A stretch of DNA of 51,276 nucleotides from Bacteroidales bacterium UBA5429 (GCA_002427605.1 DIRT01000002.1:1-51276); one strand, 5' to 3'; shown: positions 15,765 to 23,767, counted from the first letter of the stretch. A program made the numbers and translations. The notes: a model not told the origin generated them from the sequence alone.

Positions 15765-16925
15765 CTATTCTTCTTCTTCTTTAATGTTACAAGGGATTGC
15801 CTCTCCCAATTTTACTCTTACCGGATTGGAATAGATCAACAATAAGTTTTTGAACATCTTTTCATAGCTTACCTCCTCAATATGTGCCTGTTTTTCAAGG
15901 TAATCCATAAAATGATTTTTTTCTTCTAAACTGTACAGATCCTGGAATCGTCCTTGTTGCTCCATATAATCATAAGCAATATAATTGTTTTTGTGCAGAA
16001 AAAAATGCTCATGGATCTGCTGATCAATGATTTGACATACTTTAGTCAACTGGTCGTTGATATTCATTGATAGGTCGATTTGATCCAATTGATCTGAGAT
16101 CGGTGTTCCAATTTGCATGTGAACCTCTCCCTTAAATTGGGTTACTCCCTGAACAATACTCTTAAAATCTTCACCCGGTTCTTTGACATATTTCCCCTCT
16201 TCTGAAAGCGCCCATTCACGGGCTTTAAGCTGGTCACAAGATTCGTACTCATAAGAGATAGTTACCGGAATGATATTCAAAGATTTGAGGTGTGGAATCG
16301 GATTCTTGCGTTCAGCCATCGATACCATTTTGATTAATCCCTGTTGGGTTTGATCATAACCATTTTTAGTTCTTCCGCTTCTTTGTGCAAGCCAAACCGA
16401 CTCTTTATCTTCAACGATAGAGTGCTGGATATAGTCTGACAGCAATTTGACATTTGCAATTCTATTGTGTATATTGGAAGAGCGTAAAACCAGCATCATA
16501 TTATTGATTCTTGCCAGCTCGACAAAGAGAGGTCCGGAAATCAGATTATCGCCAATGGCTGATTTGGTACCGGGAAAGTTGTTTTGGAACAGGTATGTTT
16601 GCAATAGGGAGGAATCCAATACAATATCACGGTGATTGGCAATATAAAGATGAGGTTGATGCGGATCTACATTTTCAATACCTGAGAAATCGATCCCGGT
16701 AGTCGATTTATTGAGAAAGTAGTATAATATTTTTGCAGAAAATCTTTTTTGAAATTCAATAATTGACTTGCAATCCAGTGCATCTTTTACCAGTTGATCA
16801 ATGTTAAGTTGATCTTCAAAGTAGGATAAGCTTCGAACAAATTCAACGTCACGAAAAAGACGTTGAATTGCTTCAACCGCTTCCTGATCAGTATAAGGTC
16901 TTATTTCATCATATTTTTCAAGCAT
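15765..16925 (-). CDS. PlsB/PlsC-type acyltransferase
   Basis: The 386-residue protein carries an acyltransferase core in its middle third. The segment ANHRDIVLDSS is the catalytic H-x4-D-like block, and WLAQRSGRTKNG is the acyl-acceptor block. The spacing reads H-x5-D rather than the canonical H-x4-D, although HRDIVLD-type blocks are, as I recall, common in Bacteroidota members. It may acylate glycerol-3-phosphate, lysophosphatidate or another lipid acceptor at the cytoplasmic membrane. N- and C-terminal extensions of about 120 residues each are longer than in PlsC. It follows the YitT gene after 30 nt and precedes GT9 by 1 nt. Confidence 0.8.
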   Translation of the reverse strand: MLEKYDEIRPYTDQEAVEAIQRLFRDVEFVRSLSYFEDQLNIDQLVKDALDCKSIIEFQKRFSAKILYYFLNKSTTGIDFSGIENVDPHQPHLYIANHRDIVLDSSLLQTYLFQNNFPGTKSAIGDNLISGPLFVELARINNMMLVLRSSNIHNRIANVKLLSDYIQHSIVEDKESVWLAQRSGRTKNGYDQTQQGLIKMVSMAERKNPIPHLKSLNIIPVTISYEYESCDQLKAREWALSEEGKYVKEPGEDFKSIVQGVTQFKGEVHMQIGTPISDQLDQIDLSMNINDQLTKVCQIIDQQIHEHFFLHKNNYIAYDYMEQQGRFQDLYSLEEKNHFMDYLEKQAHIEEVSYEKMFKNLLLIYSNPVRVKLGEAIPCNIKEEEE

Positions 16926-16955
16926 GATCTTAAAATTCAGTGTTAAATTTTTGGG

Positions 16956-17825
16956 CTATAGCTTAATTTTATCAAAATTTTTACCGAACACACCCGTCGT
17001 CTTAGATATAGTAACGAAAGCATTGGGGTCAATATTTTTGATCATTCTCATAATTCTGGCTTTATCATTTCGGTGTGCAATAATGAGTAAAACGTCAGAT
17101 TCGGCTTTTGTGTATGAACCATAGCCTTTTAGGAAGGTAGCTCCCCGATTGAGTTCATTGTTAATGCGGTCAGCAATATCTTGATTTTTGCCGGAAAACA
17201 CCATAAACTGAAAGGTTTGTCGGTATCCGTCAATCACAATATCGGAAACATAGATGTAAACGAACATCACAACCATACTGTAAACCAATTTTTCGACATC
17301 CCAAATCACAAAGTAGGAAGAACCGATGATAATCAAGTTGGTGTAGAGCGTTACGGTTCCATAAGATATATTGCGGTATTTCCCAACCATCATCGCGACA
17401 ATATCGGTACCTCCGGTGTTTCCTCCACTGTTGATCGCCATGCCCAATCCAAAAGCCGCTAATGAACTCCCGATAATGGCAGACATAAATGAATCGTGAA
17501 CAATCTGTTCAGTAAATATATTCTGACCAATCCAAAAAAAAGTGGAGAGAACAATAGTGCAGAAAAGGGTATTCAAACAAAAACGAGGTCCCAAAACTTT
17601 CCAGGCAATGGCTAAAAGAACAACATTAATGACTAAAGTACTGGTCCCCATTGGAATCCCGGAAGCAAAATAAATAATAGCTGAAATACCACTCACTCCA
17701 CCTCCGGTCATCTGTGCAGGAATCAAAAAAGCAGTCCACCCGAAAGCAAAAATAGCTAAACCAATACAGATGATGAAATAATTTTTTAATTCACTAAAAA
17801 TTTTTTTTCGATTTAAAGGGGGCAT
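16956..17825 (-). CDS. YitT-family membrane protein (DUF161/DUF2179)
   Basis: The 289-residue protein has five or six hydrophobic segments over residues 15-190 (the YitT membrane domain, including the GGNTGGTD loop), then a soluble C-terminal DUF2179 domain of about 90 residues. The start at 17825 is chosen over the longer in-frame ATG at 17894 because a -7 box lies at 17892-17899 and would overlap that codon. It also removes a Lys/Asn-rich tail. Family function is unclear; members are treated as putative transporters. The acyltransferase gene follows after 30 nt, so the set YitT, acyltransferase, GT9 and the small secreted protein is probably one transcript. Confidence 0.87.
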   Translation of the reverse strand: MPPLNRKKIFSELKNYFIICIGLAIFAFGWTAFLIPAQMTGGGVSGISAIIYFASGIPMGTSTLVINVVLLAIAWKVLGPRFCLNTLFCTIVLSTFFWIGQNIFTEQIVHDSFMSAIIGSSLAAFGLGMAINSGGNTGGTDIVAMMVGKYRNISYGTVTLYTNLIIIGSSYFVIWDVEKLVYSMVVMFVYIYVSDIVIDGYRQTFQFMVFSGKNQDIADRINNELNRGATFLKGYGSYTKAESDVLLIIAHRNDKARIMRMIKNIDPNAFVTISKTTGVFGKNFDKIKL

Positions 17826-17891
17826 ATTTTTCTTGTTTTTTAAATTTATAGTTTTGTTTTTCAGGCTCTTAGAGTTATTATTAAGAAGATG

Positions 17892-17899
17892 CAAAGATA
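17892..17899 (-). promoter_or_regulatory. Bacteroidota -7 box for the YitT operon
   Basis: The minus strand reads TATCTTTG, 67 nt upstream of the ATG at 17825. It overlaps the alternative ATG at 17894 and so argues against that start. Confidence 0.6.
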
Positions 17900-17958
17900 C
17901 GATAAATATTAAATAAAAATTTTTTTTAAAAAAGTGGTGTTATATTAAAAAATTTATG

Positions 17959-17966
17959 TACTTTTG
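17959..17966 (+). promoter_or_regulatory. Bacteroidota -7 box for tRNA-Asn
   Basis: TACTTTTG followed by C fits TAnnTTTG. It lies 23 nt before the mature tRNA 5' end. Confidence 0.65.
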
Positions 17967-17988
17967 CACCCTCAAAATGAGATGAGAT

Positions 17989-18062
17989 TCCTCCTTAGCT
18001 CAGTTGGTTAGAGCACCTGACTGTTAATCAGGGGGTCCTAGGTTCAAGTCCTAGAGGGGGAG
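17989..18062 (+). tRNA. tRNA-Asn (GTT)
   Basis: All four arms are present. The acceptor stem is TCCTCCT (17989-17995) with AGGGGGA (18055-18061), discriminator G at 18062. The D arm is GCTC with GAGC. The anticodon stem is CCTGA with TCAGG around loop CTGTTAA, placing anticodon GTT at 18023-18025. The T arm is CTAGG with CCTAG around TTCAAGT. A full CCA is not encoded. A promoter box lies just upstream and a strong terminator just downstream, so it is a single-gene unit. Confidence 0.97.
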
Positions 18063-18071
18063 CAAAAACAT

Positions 18072-18105
18072 AAAGCACTTACTAAAAACCGGTAGGTGCT
18101 TTTTT
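18072..18105 (+). terminator. Rho-independent terminator of tRNA-Asn
   Basis: AAAGCACTTAC (18072-18082) pairs with GTAGGTGCTTT (18092-18102), 11 pairs with one G-T, a 9-nt loop, followed by a T run. Confidence 0.88.
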
Positions 18106-18135
18106 ATTTTTCCAAAATCGATTCATGATAATCTG

Positions 18136-18172
18136 AAAAAAAAGAGGAGTCCCTCCAGAACTCCCCTTTTTT
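18136..18172 (-). terminator. Rho-independent terminator of the 51-residue-repeat protein gene
   Basis: On the minus strand a stem AAAAAAGGGGAGT / ACTCCTCTTTTTT with one mismatch is followed by eight T. It lies about 120 nt beyond the gene stop, past a dispersed repeat. Confidence 0.7.
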
Positions 18173-18175
18173 AAA

Positions 18176-18290
18176 TCCGAAATCAACTCCCCTCCTGCTG
18201 AAGGAGGGGTGCCCGAAGGGCGGGGTGGTCAGATTCGTAATTGGACTCATTCCGCCTTCCGCTTTAATTCTACCTTCTACCTTCATATTT
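18176..18290. repeat. Dispersed composite repeat, copy C
   Basis: It contains TCCGAAATCAA, the hairpin CCCCTCCT / AGGAGGGG (18189-18196 and 18202-18209), then GTCAGATTCGTAATTGG and a pyrimidine-rich block of CCGCCTTCCGC type. The same order of parts appears at about 46601 and 47496, and the later parts at about 19969. Confidence 0.7.
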
Positions 18291-19482
18291 AATTGCTGAA
18301 ACAAGGGTTTCCACCTGCTTCTCCAATAGCCTCAAGAATAACATTTTCTTTATAGAACATGAGATTGCATCCATTGGTAAACTTTTGTTGTTCTTCAGGA
18401 CGAATACGGGATTCCGCTAATTTATAAGCATAAGTAGTTAATCCATTTTTAGCAAAGCCGATGGTGGTAAATTCACCATTCTCAATGCTGAAACAGTTTA
18501 CTTTATCCAGATTGTTTTTGATATTCATAAGCATATCATCACTCCATTCAATAATCTTCAAAATTTCTATTAATTCACGAGATTTAAGATCCAAGTTGTA
18601 AGCCTCTTTAATCAGCCCCATCTTTTGATTTTGTTCTGCTCTGAAGATTTTGATATCGATACCGGCAGGAGTGTTTATAATCTCACAGGCCGGATTAAAA
18701 GCGATGGAGAGAATATAACCGTTGGGAACAATTGAGTTAAACTCTTTTTTGAGTTTTTCTATCTGCACTCTGTTTTTTTCATAATTAGAAATTAAATCTG
18801 CTCTGCTGCATGTAGGCATACTGAGCGCAATCACCAATTGTTCCTTCGTTTCCCGATCAGAATTTTGATAAAGTCGAGTCAACTCTTTCTTCATTGGGTT
18901 AGGTATATGGGCAACCTTTTTTTGGAAAAGAGAATCTGCATTGATCTTGGGATTTAATTTCTTTGGTTTTCCAACTATCGAGTTGTAAAGTAAGGCTTTA
19001 GTGGTCGGATCACTCTTTTCATAAATCCTTAAAAGTTGACTTTGTGCATCTTTAGGAAGCTTTTTAAGTTCTTTATAAACTGTAGCATCCTGTTCATTTT
19101 GATATTTAACCTCTTTTGTTGGTGTAATTAATGAAGCGAGTAGAGCTTCTTTAGTCTTGGCGTCCGCTTTTTTGTAAATTTTTCCAATATTCTTTTTCGC
19201 ATCTTTTGGAAAATGTCTGATCGCTTTATCAAATAGAGAATCTCCACTTAAATTTGCCGGTACTTTGGGAGAGGGATTAACTAATGCGTTGTACAGCACC
19301 TCTTTAGTCTTGGCATCCGCTTTTTTATAAACTTTAAGAATTGCTTTTTTCTCTTGTTTAGGAGCAAATTTTAACGCTTCTAAAATGACAGAATCTTGAG
19401 GAGTTACAGGTTTACCTTTTTGGCTCATCCCATTGAAAGAGAATAAAAGAACCAAAATAAGGAATGAAATTGTTCTTTTCAT
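18289..19482 (-). CDS. Secreted protein with four 51-residue repeats, unknown
   Basis: The 397-residue protein starts at the ATG at 19482; an upstream TTG at 19491 would add only three residues. A signal peptide ends near residue 20. From residue 30 there are four repeats with an exact 51-residue period (about 30-80, 81-131, 132-182, and a partial 183-222). Each reads roughly D-S-L-x5-x-h-P-K-x3-K-x3-K-I-Y-K-K-S-D-x3-T-K-E-x-L-x3-L. They are predicted helical and Lys-rich. A separate domain of about 175 residues follows with a few Cys residues. I recognise neither the repeat nor the C-terminal domain. It is preceded by a long repeat-filled gap, with no clear promoter box. Confidence 0.75.
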   Translation of the reverse strand: MKRTISFLILVLLFSFNGMSQKGKPVTPQDSVILEALKFAPKQEKKAILKVYKKADAKTKEVLYNALVNPSPKVPANLSGDSLFDKAIRHFPKDAKKNIGKIYKKADAKTKEALLASLITPTKEVKYQNEQDATVYKELKKLPKDAQSQLLRIYEKSDPTTKALLYNSIVGKPKKLNPKINADSLFQKKVAHIPNPMKKELTRLYQNSDRETKEQLVIALSMPTCSRADLISNYEKNRVQIEKLKKEFNSIVPNGYILSIAFNPACEIINTPAGIDIKIFRAEQNQKMGLIKEAYNLDLKSRELIEILKIIEWSDDMLMNIKNNLDKVNCFSIENGEFTTIGFAKNGLTTYAYKLAESRIRPEEQQKFTNGCNLMFYKENVILEAIGEAGGNPCFSN

Positions 19483-19641
19483 AGTTTTCAAAATTTAATT
19501 CTTAATTTCGTTTTCCATTTCCAATTTAGACTCTCAAATTTTAGAATAGTTAAATTTTTTATGAATTTATAATAAAAAGGGGGCAGAAAGGATATCCCTT
19601 TTCAGTTATTCCGTTTCCCCACTCTGGAATAAATGGTTGTA

Positions 19642-19663
19642 GAGATAGGGCATGCCCTGTCTC
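19642..19663. repeat. REP-like hairpin 1
   Basis: GAGATAGGG pairs with CCCTGTCTC around CATG with one G-T pair. It lies inside the MITE-like element. Confidence 0.65.
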
Positions 19664-19753
19664 CATGATGTTATTATGCGACACATTAAAATCACAATAA
19701 ATAATTGATAATCAAGGAAGTATGAATCGCAAAATTTGATTAACCGCGATTGT

Positions 19754-19778
19754 AGGGGCAGGGCTTGTCCCTGCCCTT
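19754..19778. repeat. REP-like hairpin 2
   Basis: AGGGGCAGGG pairs with CCCTGCCCTT around a 5-nt loop, with one G-T pair. It lies inside the MITE-like element, next to the right arm. Confidence 0.65.
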
Positions 19779-19899
19779 TGCCGAGTGGGGGAAAGGGATA
19801 ACCTAAAAGGAAAATGCGTCCTGCCCCCCATTTATTTTTATTTCAAAAACAAAAAGAAAGAAGGAATTACGGACTCAAAAAACTTAAATGAAAGCAGTC

Positions 19900-19928
19900 G
19901 TAGAGACAGGACATGCTCCTATCTCTAC
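19900..19928. repeat. REP-like hairpin 3
   Basis: GTAGAGACAGGA (19900-19911) pairs with TCCTATCTCTAC (19917-19928) around a 5-nt loop. It is closely related in sequence to hairpin 1 but outside the MITE-like arms. Confidence 0.7.
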
Positions 19929-19968
19929 AATTAAACACATAAATTCAAAAACTGCGAATTGTTAGTTT

Positions 19969-20021
19969 GTCGTAATTCGTAATTGTTCATTCCGCCTTCC
20001 GCCTTCAACCTTCCGCCTTCA
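19969..20021. repeat. Dispersed composite repeat, copy D (partial)
   Basis: It consists of CGTAATTCGTAATTG followed by CCGCCTTCCGCCTTC blocks, matching the right-hand part of the copies at 46601 and 18176. The hairpin part is missing. It ends directly at the pruA 3' end. Confidence 0.65.
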
Positions 20022-20027
20022 TTGCTC

Positions 20028-21653
20028 TTATCCTAAAAACGGATACTTATAACAAGTCGCTGGGACTAATGTTTCCTTAATAGTACGTGGACTGATCCAG
20101 CGGTATAAGTTCAATGCTGAACCGGCTTTGTCATTCGTTCCGGATGCGCGGGCACCTCCAAAAGGTTGATTTCCAACCACTGCACCGGTAGGTTTGTCGT
20201 TCAAATAGAAGTTTCCGGCTGAATAACGTAGCATTTCATAAGCTTTGTACATCATGTAACGATCTTGAGCAAAGATTGATCCGGTTAAAGCATATGGAGA
20301 AGTGGCATCACATAATGCGAGTGTTTCTTCATATTTGTCATCTTCATAGAGGTAAATTGTGATGATAGGTCCAAAGATCTCCTCAACCATTGACTCATAC
20401 TGAGGATTAGTAGTGAGGATGATAGTGGGCTCAACAAAATATCCTTTACTCTTATCATAGCCGCCACCCAATACGATTTCAGCATCTGATGCAGCTTTGG
20501 CACGGTCAATATATCCTGCCATGTTGTCGAATGATTTTTCATCGATTACAGCAGTAATAAAATTGGAAAAATCACGGCTACATCCCATTTTTATGGTTTG
20601 AGCCATCTCTTTGATATACTCAAAAGTTTTGCCCCATATTGACTTAGGGATATAGGCACGGGAAGCAGCAGAACATTTTTGTCCTTGGTATTCAAATGCT
20701 CCTCTGACAATAGCAACAGCCAACTCTTTCACTGCAGCAGAATGGTGTGCAAAAATGAAATCTTTTCCACCTGTTTCTCCAACAATCTTCGGATATGTTC
20801 TGTAATTACCCACATTTTCACCAATGGTTTTCCAGAATGCATTGAAAGTTCTTGTACTTCCGGTGAAGTGAACGCCCGCAAAGTCTGGAGAAGCAAAAAC
20901 GGTTTCGGAAATGGTAGCTCCACTACCGGGTAAGAAGTTGATTACACCATCAGGTAAACCGGCTTCTTTGTAAAGTTGCATCAAATAGTAGTTGGATAAA
21001 ACAGCAGTAGTTGCAGGTTTCCACACCACTACATTCCCCATCAAAACAGGAGAAATACTCAAGTTACAAGCAATAGCAGTAAAGTTGAATGGAGAAATTG
21101 CGTACACAAATCCTTCTAATGGACGATATTCATTTCTATTGATGGCTGTGTTGTCAGAAATGGGTTGTTGTGCATAAATTTGAGAAGCGTAGTAAGTGTT
21201 AAAACGGAGAAAGTCGATCGCTTCGCAAGCGCTGTCAATCTCAGCTTGATATGCACTCTTTCCTTGTCCCAACATGGTAGCAGCATTCAGGATATAGCGG
21301 TATTTTTTGGACAACAATTCAGCCGCTTTCATCATGATAGATGCTCTCTCAATCCAGGGAATTTGTTCCCAGCTTTTTTTGGCTTCCATGGCAGCATCAA
21401 TCGCCATTTTAACCTCTTTTTCGGTAACCATGTGGTAGTGAGCCAGAACATGACCATGCTCACAAGGCATTACCACTTTTCCCATTTTACCGGTTTTGAT
21501 CTCTTTTCCTCCAATAATGATTGGAATCTCAATAACTTGATTGTATTGTCTTTCTAATTCTTCTTGTAATAAAGCTCTTTCAGGAGATCCGGGAGCATAG
21601 GAATAGATAGGCTCATTTTGGGGCTCTCTGAAACTAAATAGTGCGTTGTTCAT
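20028..21653 (-). CDS. pruA: 1-pyrroline-5-carboxylate dehydrogenase (ALDH4-type)
   Basis: The 541-residue aldehyde dehydrogenase oxidises L-glutamate gamma-semialdehyde (from proline or ornithine breakdown) to glutamate with NAD. Length, the long N-terminus with FREPQNEPIYSYAPGS, and the conserved core match the ALDH4A1 / TIGR01236 group rather than bacterial PutA. Visible motifs are SPFNFTAIA, the Glu in VGETGGKDF, the catalytic Cys in YQGQKCSAASRAYIP, and EEIFGPIITIY near the C-terminus. No proline dehydrogenase gene is nearby. With gdhA it would feed amino-acid carbon into 2-oxoglutarate. The gene is separated from the small lipoproteins upstream by a 107-bp gap. Confidence 0.95.
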   Translation of the reverse strand: MNNALFSFREPQNEPIYSYAPGSPERALLQEELERQYNQVIEIPIIIGGKEIKTGKMGKVVMPCEHGHVLAHYHMVTEKEVKMAIDAAMEAKKSWEQIPWIERASIMMKAAELLSKKYRYILNAATMLGQGKSAYQAEIDSACEAIDFLRFNTYYASQIYAQQPISDNTAINRNEYRPLEGFVYAISPFNFTAIACNLSISPVLMGNVVVWKPATTAVLSNYYLMQLYKEAGLPDGVINFLPGSGATISETVFASPDFAGVHFTGSTRTFNAFWKTIGENVGNYRTYPKIVGETGGKDFIFAHHSAAVKELAVAIVRGAFEYQGQKCSAASRAYIPKSIWGKTFEYIKEMAQTIKMGCSRDFSNFITAVIDEKSFDNMAGYIDRAKAASDAEIVLGGGYDKSKGYFVEPTIILTTNPQYESMVEEIFGPIITIYLYEDDKYEETLALCDATSPYALTGSIFAQDRYMMYKAYEMLRYSAGNFYLNDKPTGAVVGNQPFGGARASGTNDKAGSALNLYRWISPRTIKETLVPATCYKYPFLG

Positions 21654-21760
21654 AATAAATTAAAAGTTTGTTTTTTTCAGGTTAGTGTAATATAAATTAA
21701 AGTCCGGGATAAATATCCGGTATAAAAATTTACAAATAATGAGGATGGGGTTTTAAGAGA

Positions 21761-21979
21761 TTATTCTGAAACACACTCATAGGTGTAACCCAAACCATCC
21801 CATGTATCATCTTGATAAGCAGCACAATCAGATTTTGACATCTCTCCTACAGTTATGTTCTCATATCCATCTATAACAGCACCATCTGATTTTACAGTGC
21901 AATTGCAGTTTTTCTTACATGAAGCGAATAGTGCTACTACTACAAAGAGAACTGAAACTAAAATTAATCTTTTTTTCAT
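21761..21979 (-). CDS. Small Cys-rich lipoprotein, paralogue 1
   Basis: The 72-residue precursor has a lipobox L-F-A-S-C with lipidated Cys21. The mature part begins C-K-K-N-C-N-C and contains further Cys residues in KSDCAAY and YECVSE at the C-terminus. The Cys pattern aligns with the 71-residue protein encoded 32 bp upstream, so the two are paralogues. The four Cys residues other than Cys21 could form two disulfides outside the inner membrane. I recognise no family. Both genes run on the same strand, upstream of pruA, and are probably co-transcribed. Confidence 0.75.
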   Translation of the reverse strand: MKKRLILVSVLFVVVALFASCKKNCNCTVKSDGAVIDGYENITVGEMSKSDCAAYQDDTWDGLGYTYECVSE

Positions 21980-22011
21980 ATCTTTTTTATTTAAAAGGTG
22001 GTTATTTATTT

Positions 22012-22227
22012 TTACTCATCACGACATTCAATACCGGAAATCATACCATTGATGGTATCCAAACGAGTATAATCAGAACATTTGGAACCATCACTTTCCA
22101 AATCTACAGTGTAGTTTGTACCGGCAACATCATTATTCCATTGCTTACAGGTACACGTTTTTTTACAGGAAAGTAAAAGAAAAGAACTAATAAGCAGGAA
22201 TGCTAAAAAAGAAAATAATTTCCGCAT
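22012..22227 (-). CDS. Small Cys-rich lipoprotein, paralogue 2
   Basis: The 71-residue precursor has a lipobox L-L-L-S-C with Cys21. The mature part starts C-K-K-T-C-T-C, has KCSDY in the middle and ends IECRDE. Cys21, 25 and 27 fall at the same positions as in paralogue 1, and the two C-termini share the pattern E-C-x-x-E. Overall sequence between Cys residues has diverged, so the duplication is not recent. The gene is divergent from purA across an 83-bp gap. Function unknown. Confidence 0.75.
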   Translation of the reverse strand: MRKLFSFLAFLLISSFLLLSCKKTCTCKQWNNDVAGTNYTVDLESDGSKCSDYTRLDTINGMISGIECRDE

Positions 22228-22273
22228 ATCTAAACTGTTGATAACTAATCTGCAAAATTACTAAATTTTTTCA

Positions 22274-22281
22274 TATTTTTG
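22274..22281 (+). promoter_or_regulatory. Bacteroidota -7 box for purA
   Basis: TATTTTTG followed by C lies 30 nt before the purA ATG. Confidence 0.65.
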
Positions 22282-22310
22282 CAAATCATAACATTATTAT
22301 TTTTTTTAAA

Positions 22311-23579
22311 ATGGGATTAGATATTTTATTAGGATTGCAATGGGGTGACGAAGGAAAAGGGAAAGTAGTTGATGTGTTAACTCCTAAGTATGACATTATT
22401 GCACGTTTTCAAGGAGGTCCAAATGCGGGACATACTCTAGAGTTTGACGGTATTAAACACATTTTGCATATCATACCTTCCGGTATTTTTCATGCCGATA
22501 AGGTGAATATTATTGGAAATGGAGTGGTGATTGACCCTGTTATCTTCAGAAAAGAGGTTAATGGTCTCCTGGAGATGAATGTTGATCCCAAAAGAAACCT
22601 CTTTATTTCCAAAAAAGCACACCTTATTTTGCCTACGCATAAACTAATGGATATGGCTTTGGAAAATCAAAAGGGAGAAAGAAAAATTGGATCAACGTTA
22701 AAAGGGATTGGACCAACCTATACAGACAAAACTGCGCGGGTGGGTTTAAGAGTGTTGGATCTGTTTACTCCAAACTTTGTTCAAAAGTACAAAAAATTGA
22801 CCGATAGCCATCGTGATATTCTCGATAAAATGTCGTTTAAGTACGAAGATACGCTCCATCAAATGGAGAAGGAATTTGTAGAATCAATAGAACTACTGAC
22901 TCAATTCCGGGTTATTGATAACGAATATGAGCTTTATGAAGGTTTGAAAGAAGGAAAATCAATTTTAGCTGAAGGTGCTCAGGGTACACTTCTTGATGTA
23001 GAGTTCGGATCCTATCCTTTTGTTACCTCTTCCAGTACCGTTGCAGCAGGAGCATACACCGGTTTAGGTCTTAATCCCTCCCATCAGGGTAGAGTAATAG
23101 GAATTGTGAAAGCCTATTGCACTCGTGTAGGAAGTGGACCATTCCCTACAGAACTGTTTGATCAGGATGGGGAAAAGATGAGGAAACAAGGGTTTGAGTT
23201 TGGTTCTACAACCGGCAGACCAAGACGTTGTGGCTGGCTCGATTTGGTTGCTCTGAAATATGCTGTTATGATTAATGGAGTGACTGAAATAGTGCTTACA
23301 AAAGCAGATGTTCTGACAGGATTTAAAACAGTTAAAATCTGTACACAATATGAAATTAATGGGGAAATCACCGATCGCTTTCCTGCTGATTCAGAAGCCC
23401 CAATTCAACCACAATACCGCTCTTTTGAAGGATGGGATGAGGATATTACAAAAATTAAGAAGTATGAACAACTCCCTGAACAATTGAAGCAGATTGTCAA
23501 TTTTATTGAACAAGAAACAGGGGTGAAAGTATCAATCGTATCCGTTGGACCTGATCGTGATGAAACTTTGATAAGATAA
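22311..23579 (+). CDS. purA: Adenylosuccinate synthetase
   Basis: PurA joins IMP and aspartate using GTP to give adenylosuccinate, the first committed step to AMP. The 422-residue protein has the P-loop-like GLQWGDEGKGK near the N-terminus with the catalytic Asp, the NAGHT segment, KGIGPTYTDKTARVG, EGAQGTLLD, and the nucleotide loop GSTTGRPRRCGWLD. Length is standard. The ATG at 22311 is the first codon before the motif. Two small envelope-protein genes follow at 2 bp and with overlap, forming an unusual purA transcript. Confidence 0.96.
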   Translation: MGLDILLGLQWGDEGKGKVVDVLTPKYDIIARFQGGPNAGHTLEFDGIKHILHIIPSGIFHADKVNIIGNGVVIDPVIFRKEVNGLLEMNVDPKRNLFISKKAHLILPTHKLMDMALENQKGERKIGSTLKGIGPTYTDKTARVGLRVLDLFTPNFVQKYKKLTDSHRDILDKMSFKYEDTLHQMEKEFVESIELLTQFRVIDNEYELYEGLKEGKSILAEGAQGTLLDVEFGSYPFVTSSSTVAAGAYTGLGLNPSHQGRVIGIVKAYCTRVGSGPFPTELFDQDGEKMRKQGFEFGSTTGRPRRCGWLDLVALKYAVMINGVTEIVLTKADVLTGFKTVKICTQYEINGEITDRFPADSEAPIQPQYRSFEGWDEDITKIKKYEQLPEQLKQIVNFIEQETGVKVSIVSVGPDRDETLIR

Positions 23580-23581
23580 GT

Positions 23582-23767
23582 ATGAAAAAAAGAGAGTTTA
23601 ACTACATAATAATTCTTCTTATACTAGCAGGCTTTCTATTCAGCTCCTGTCAACCTAAAATTTATGGTCAAAATAAAAGAAGAAGAGTTAGAGACTGTGG
23701 ATGTGAATTAATTCAACCCTCTAATCAAACCTTAGATCTTATAACCTATAATGAAACTGATCAATAA
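23582..23767 (+). CDS. Small basic lipoprotein with R-x-C-x-C motif
   Basis: This 61-residue precursor has a lipobox L-F-S-S-C at Cys23, then a short mature peptide with KIYGQNKRRRVRDCGCE, a basic run directly followed by a Cys-Gly-Cys pair. It starts 2 nt after purA, and its last 17 nt overlap the next gene, so translation is likely coupled. I do not know a named family, although short lipoproteins with a similar basic-plus-C-x-C tail are, as I recall, found in other Bacteroidota. Real by lipobox and tight packing; function unknown. Confidence 0.7.
   Translation: MKKREFNYIIILLILAGFLFSSCQPKIYGQNKRRRVRDCGCELIQPSNQTLDLITYNETDQ

Larger units (their letters stand above)
19571..19842. mobile_element. 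MITE-like element with about 60-bp imperfect terminal inverted repeats
   Basis: The left arm (19571-19627) and the reverse complement of the right arm (19780-19842) align in order. Both have AATAAAAA, then GGGGGCAG, a variable 9-nt stretch, TCC/CCC-TTTT, then GTTATTCCGTTTCCCC versus GTTATCCCTTTCCCCC and ACTC-GG. The centre is AT-rich with two internal hairpins. It has no coding capacity. No target-site duplication could be defined. It may be a non-autonomous element or a large structured transcript. Confidence 0.6.
19483..20027. other. Repeat-filled intergenic region
   Basis: This 545-bp stretch contains no gene I can support. It holds the MITE-like element, three REP-like hairpins and copy D of the dispersed repeat, all listed separately. 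The first 90 bp are AT-rich and probably contain the promoter of the repeat-protein gene, but no clear -7 box was seen. Confidence 0.7.

Noticed and set aside
17826..17894. Longer N-terminus of the YitT-family protein
   Set aside because: The upstream ATG coincides with the predicted -7 promoter box and adds an Asn/Lys-rich tail not expected in the family.
19571..20021. CRISPR array
   Set aside because: The repeats here are inverted hairpins of different sequence with irregular spacing, not identical direct repeats with regular spacers, and no cas genes are present.
21702..21720. Small hairpin CCGGGATA / TATCCGG between the micro-lipoproteins and pruA
   Set aside because: The stem needs a bulge and there is no T tract on the minus strand; too weak for a terminator or operator call.
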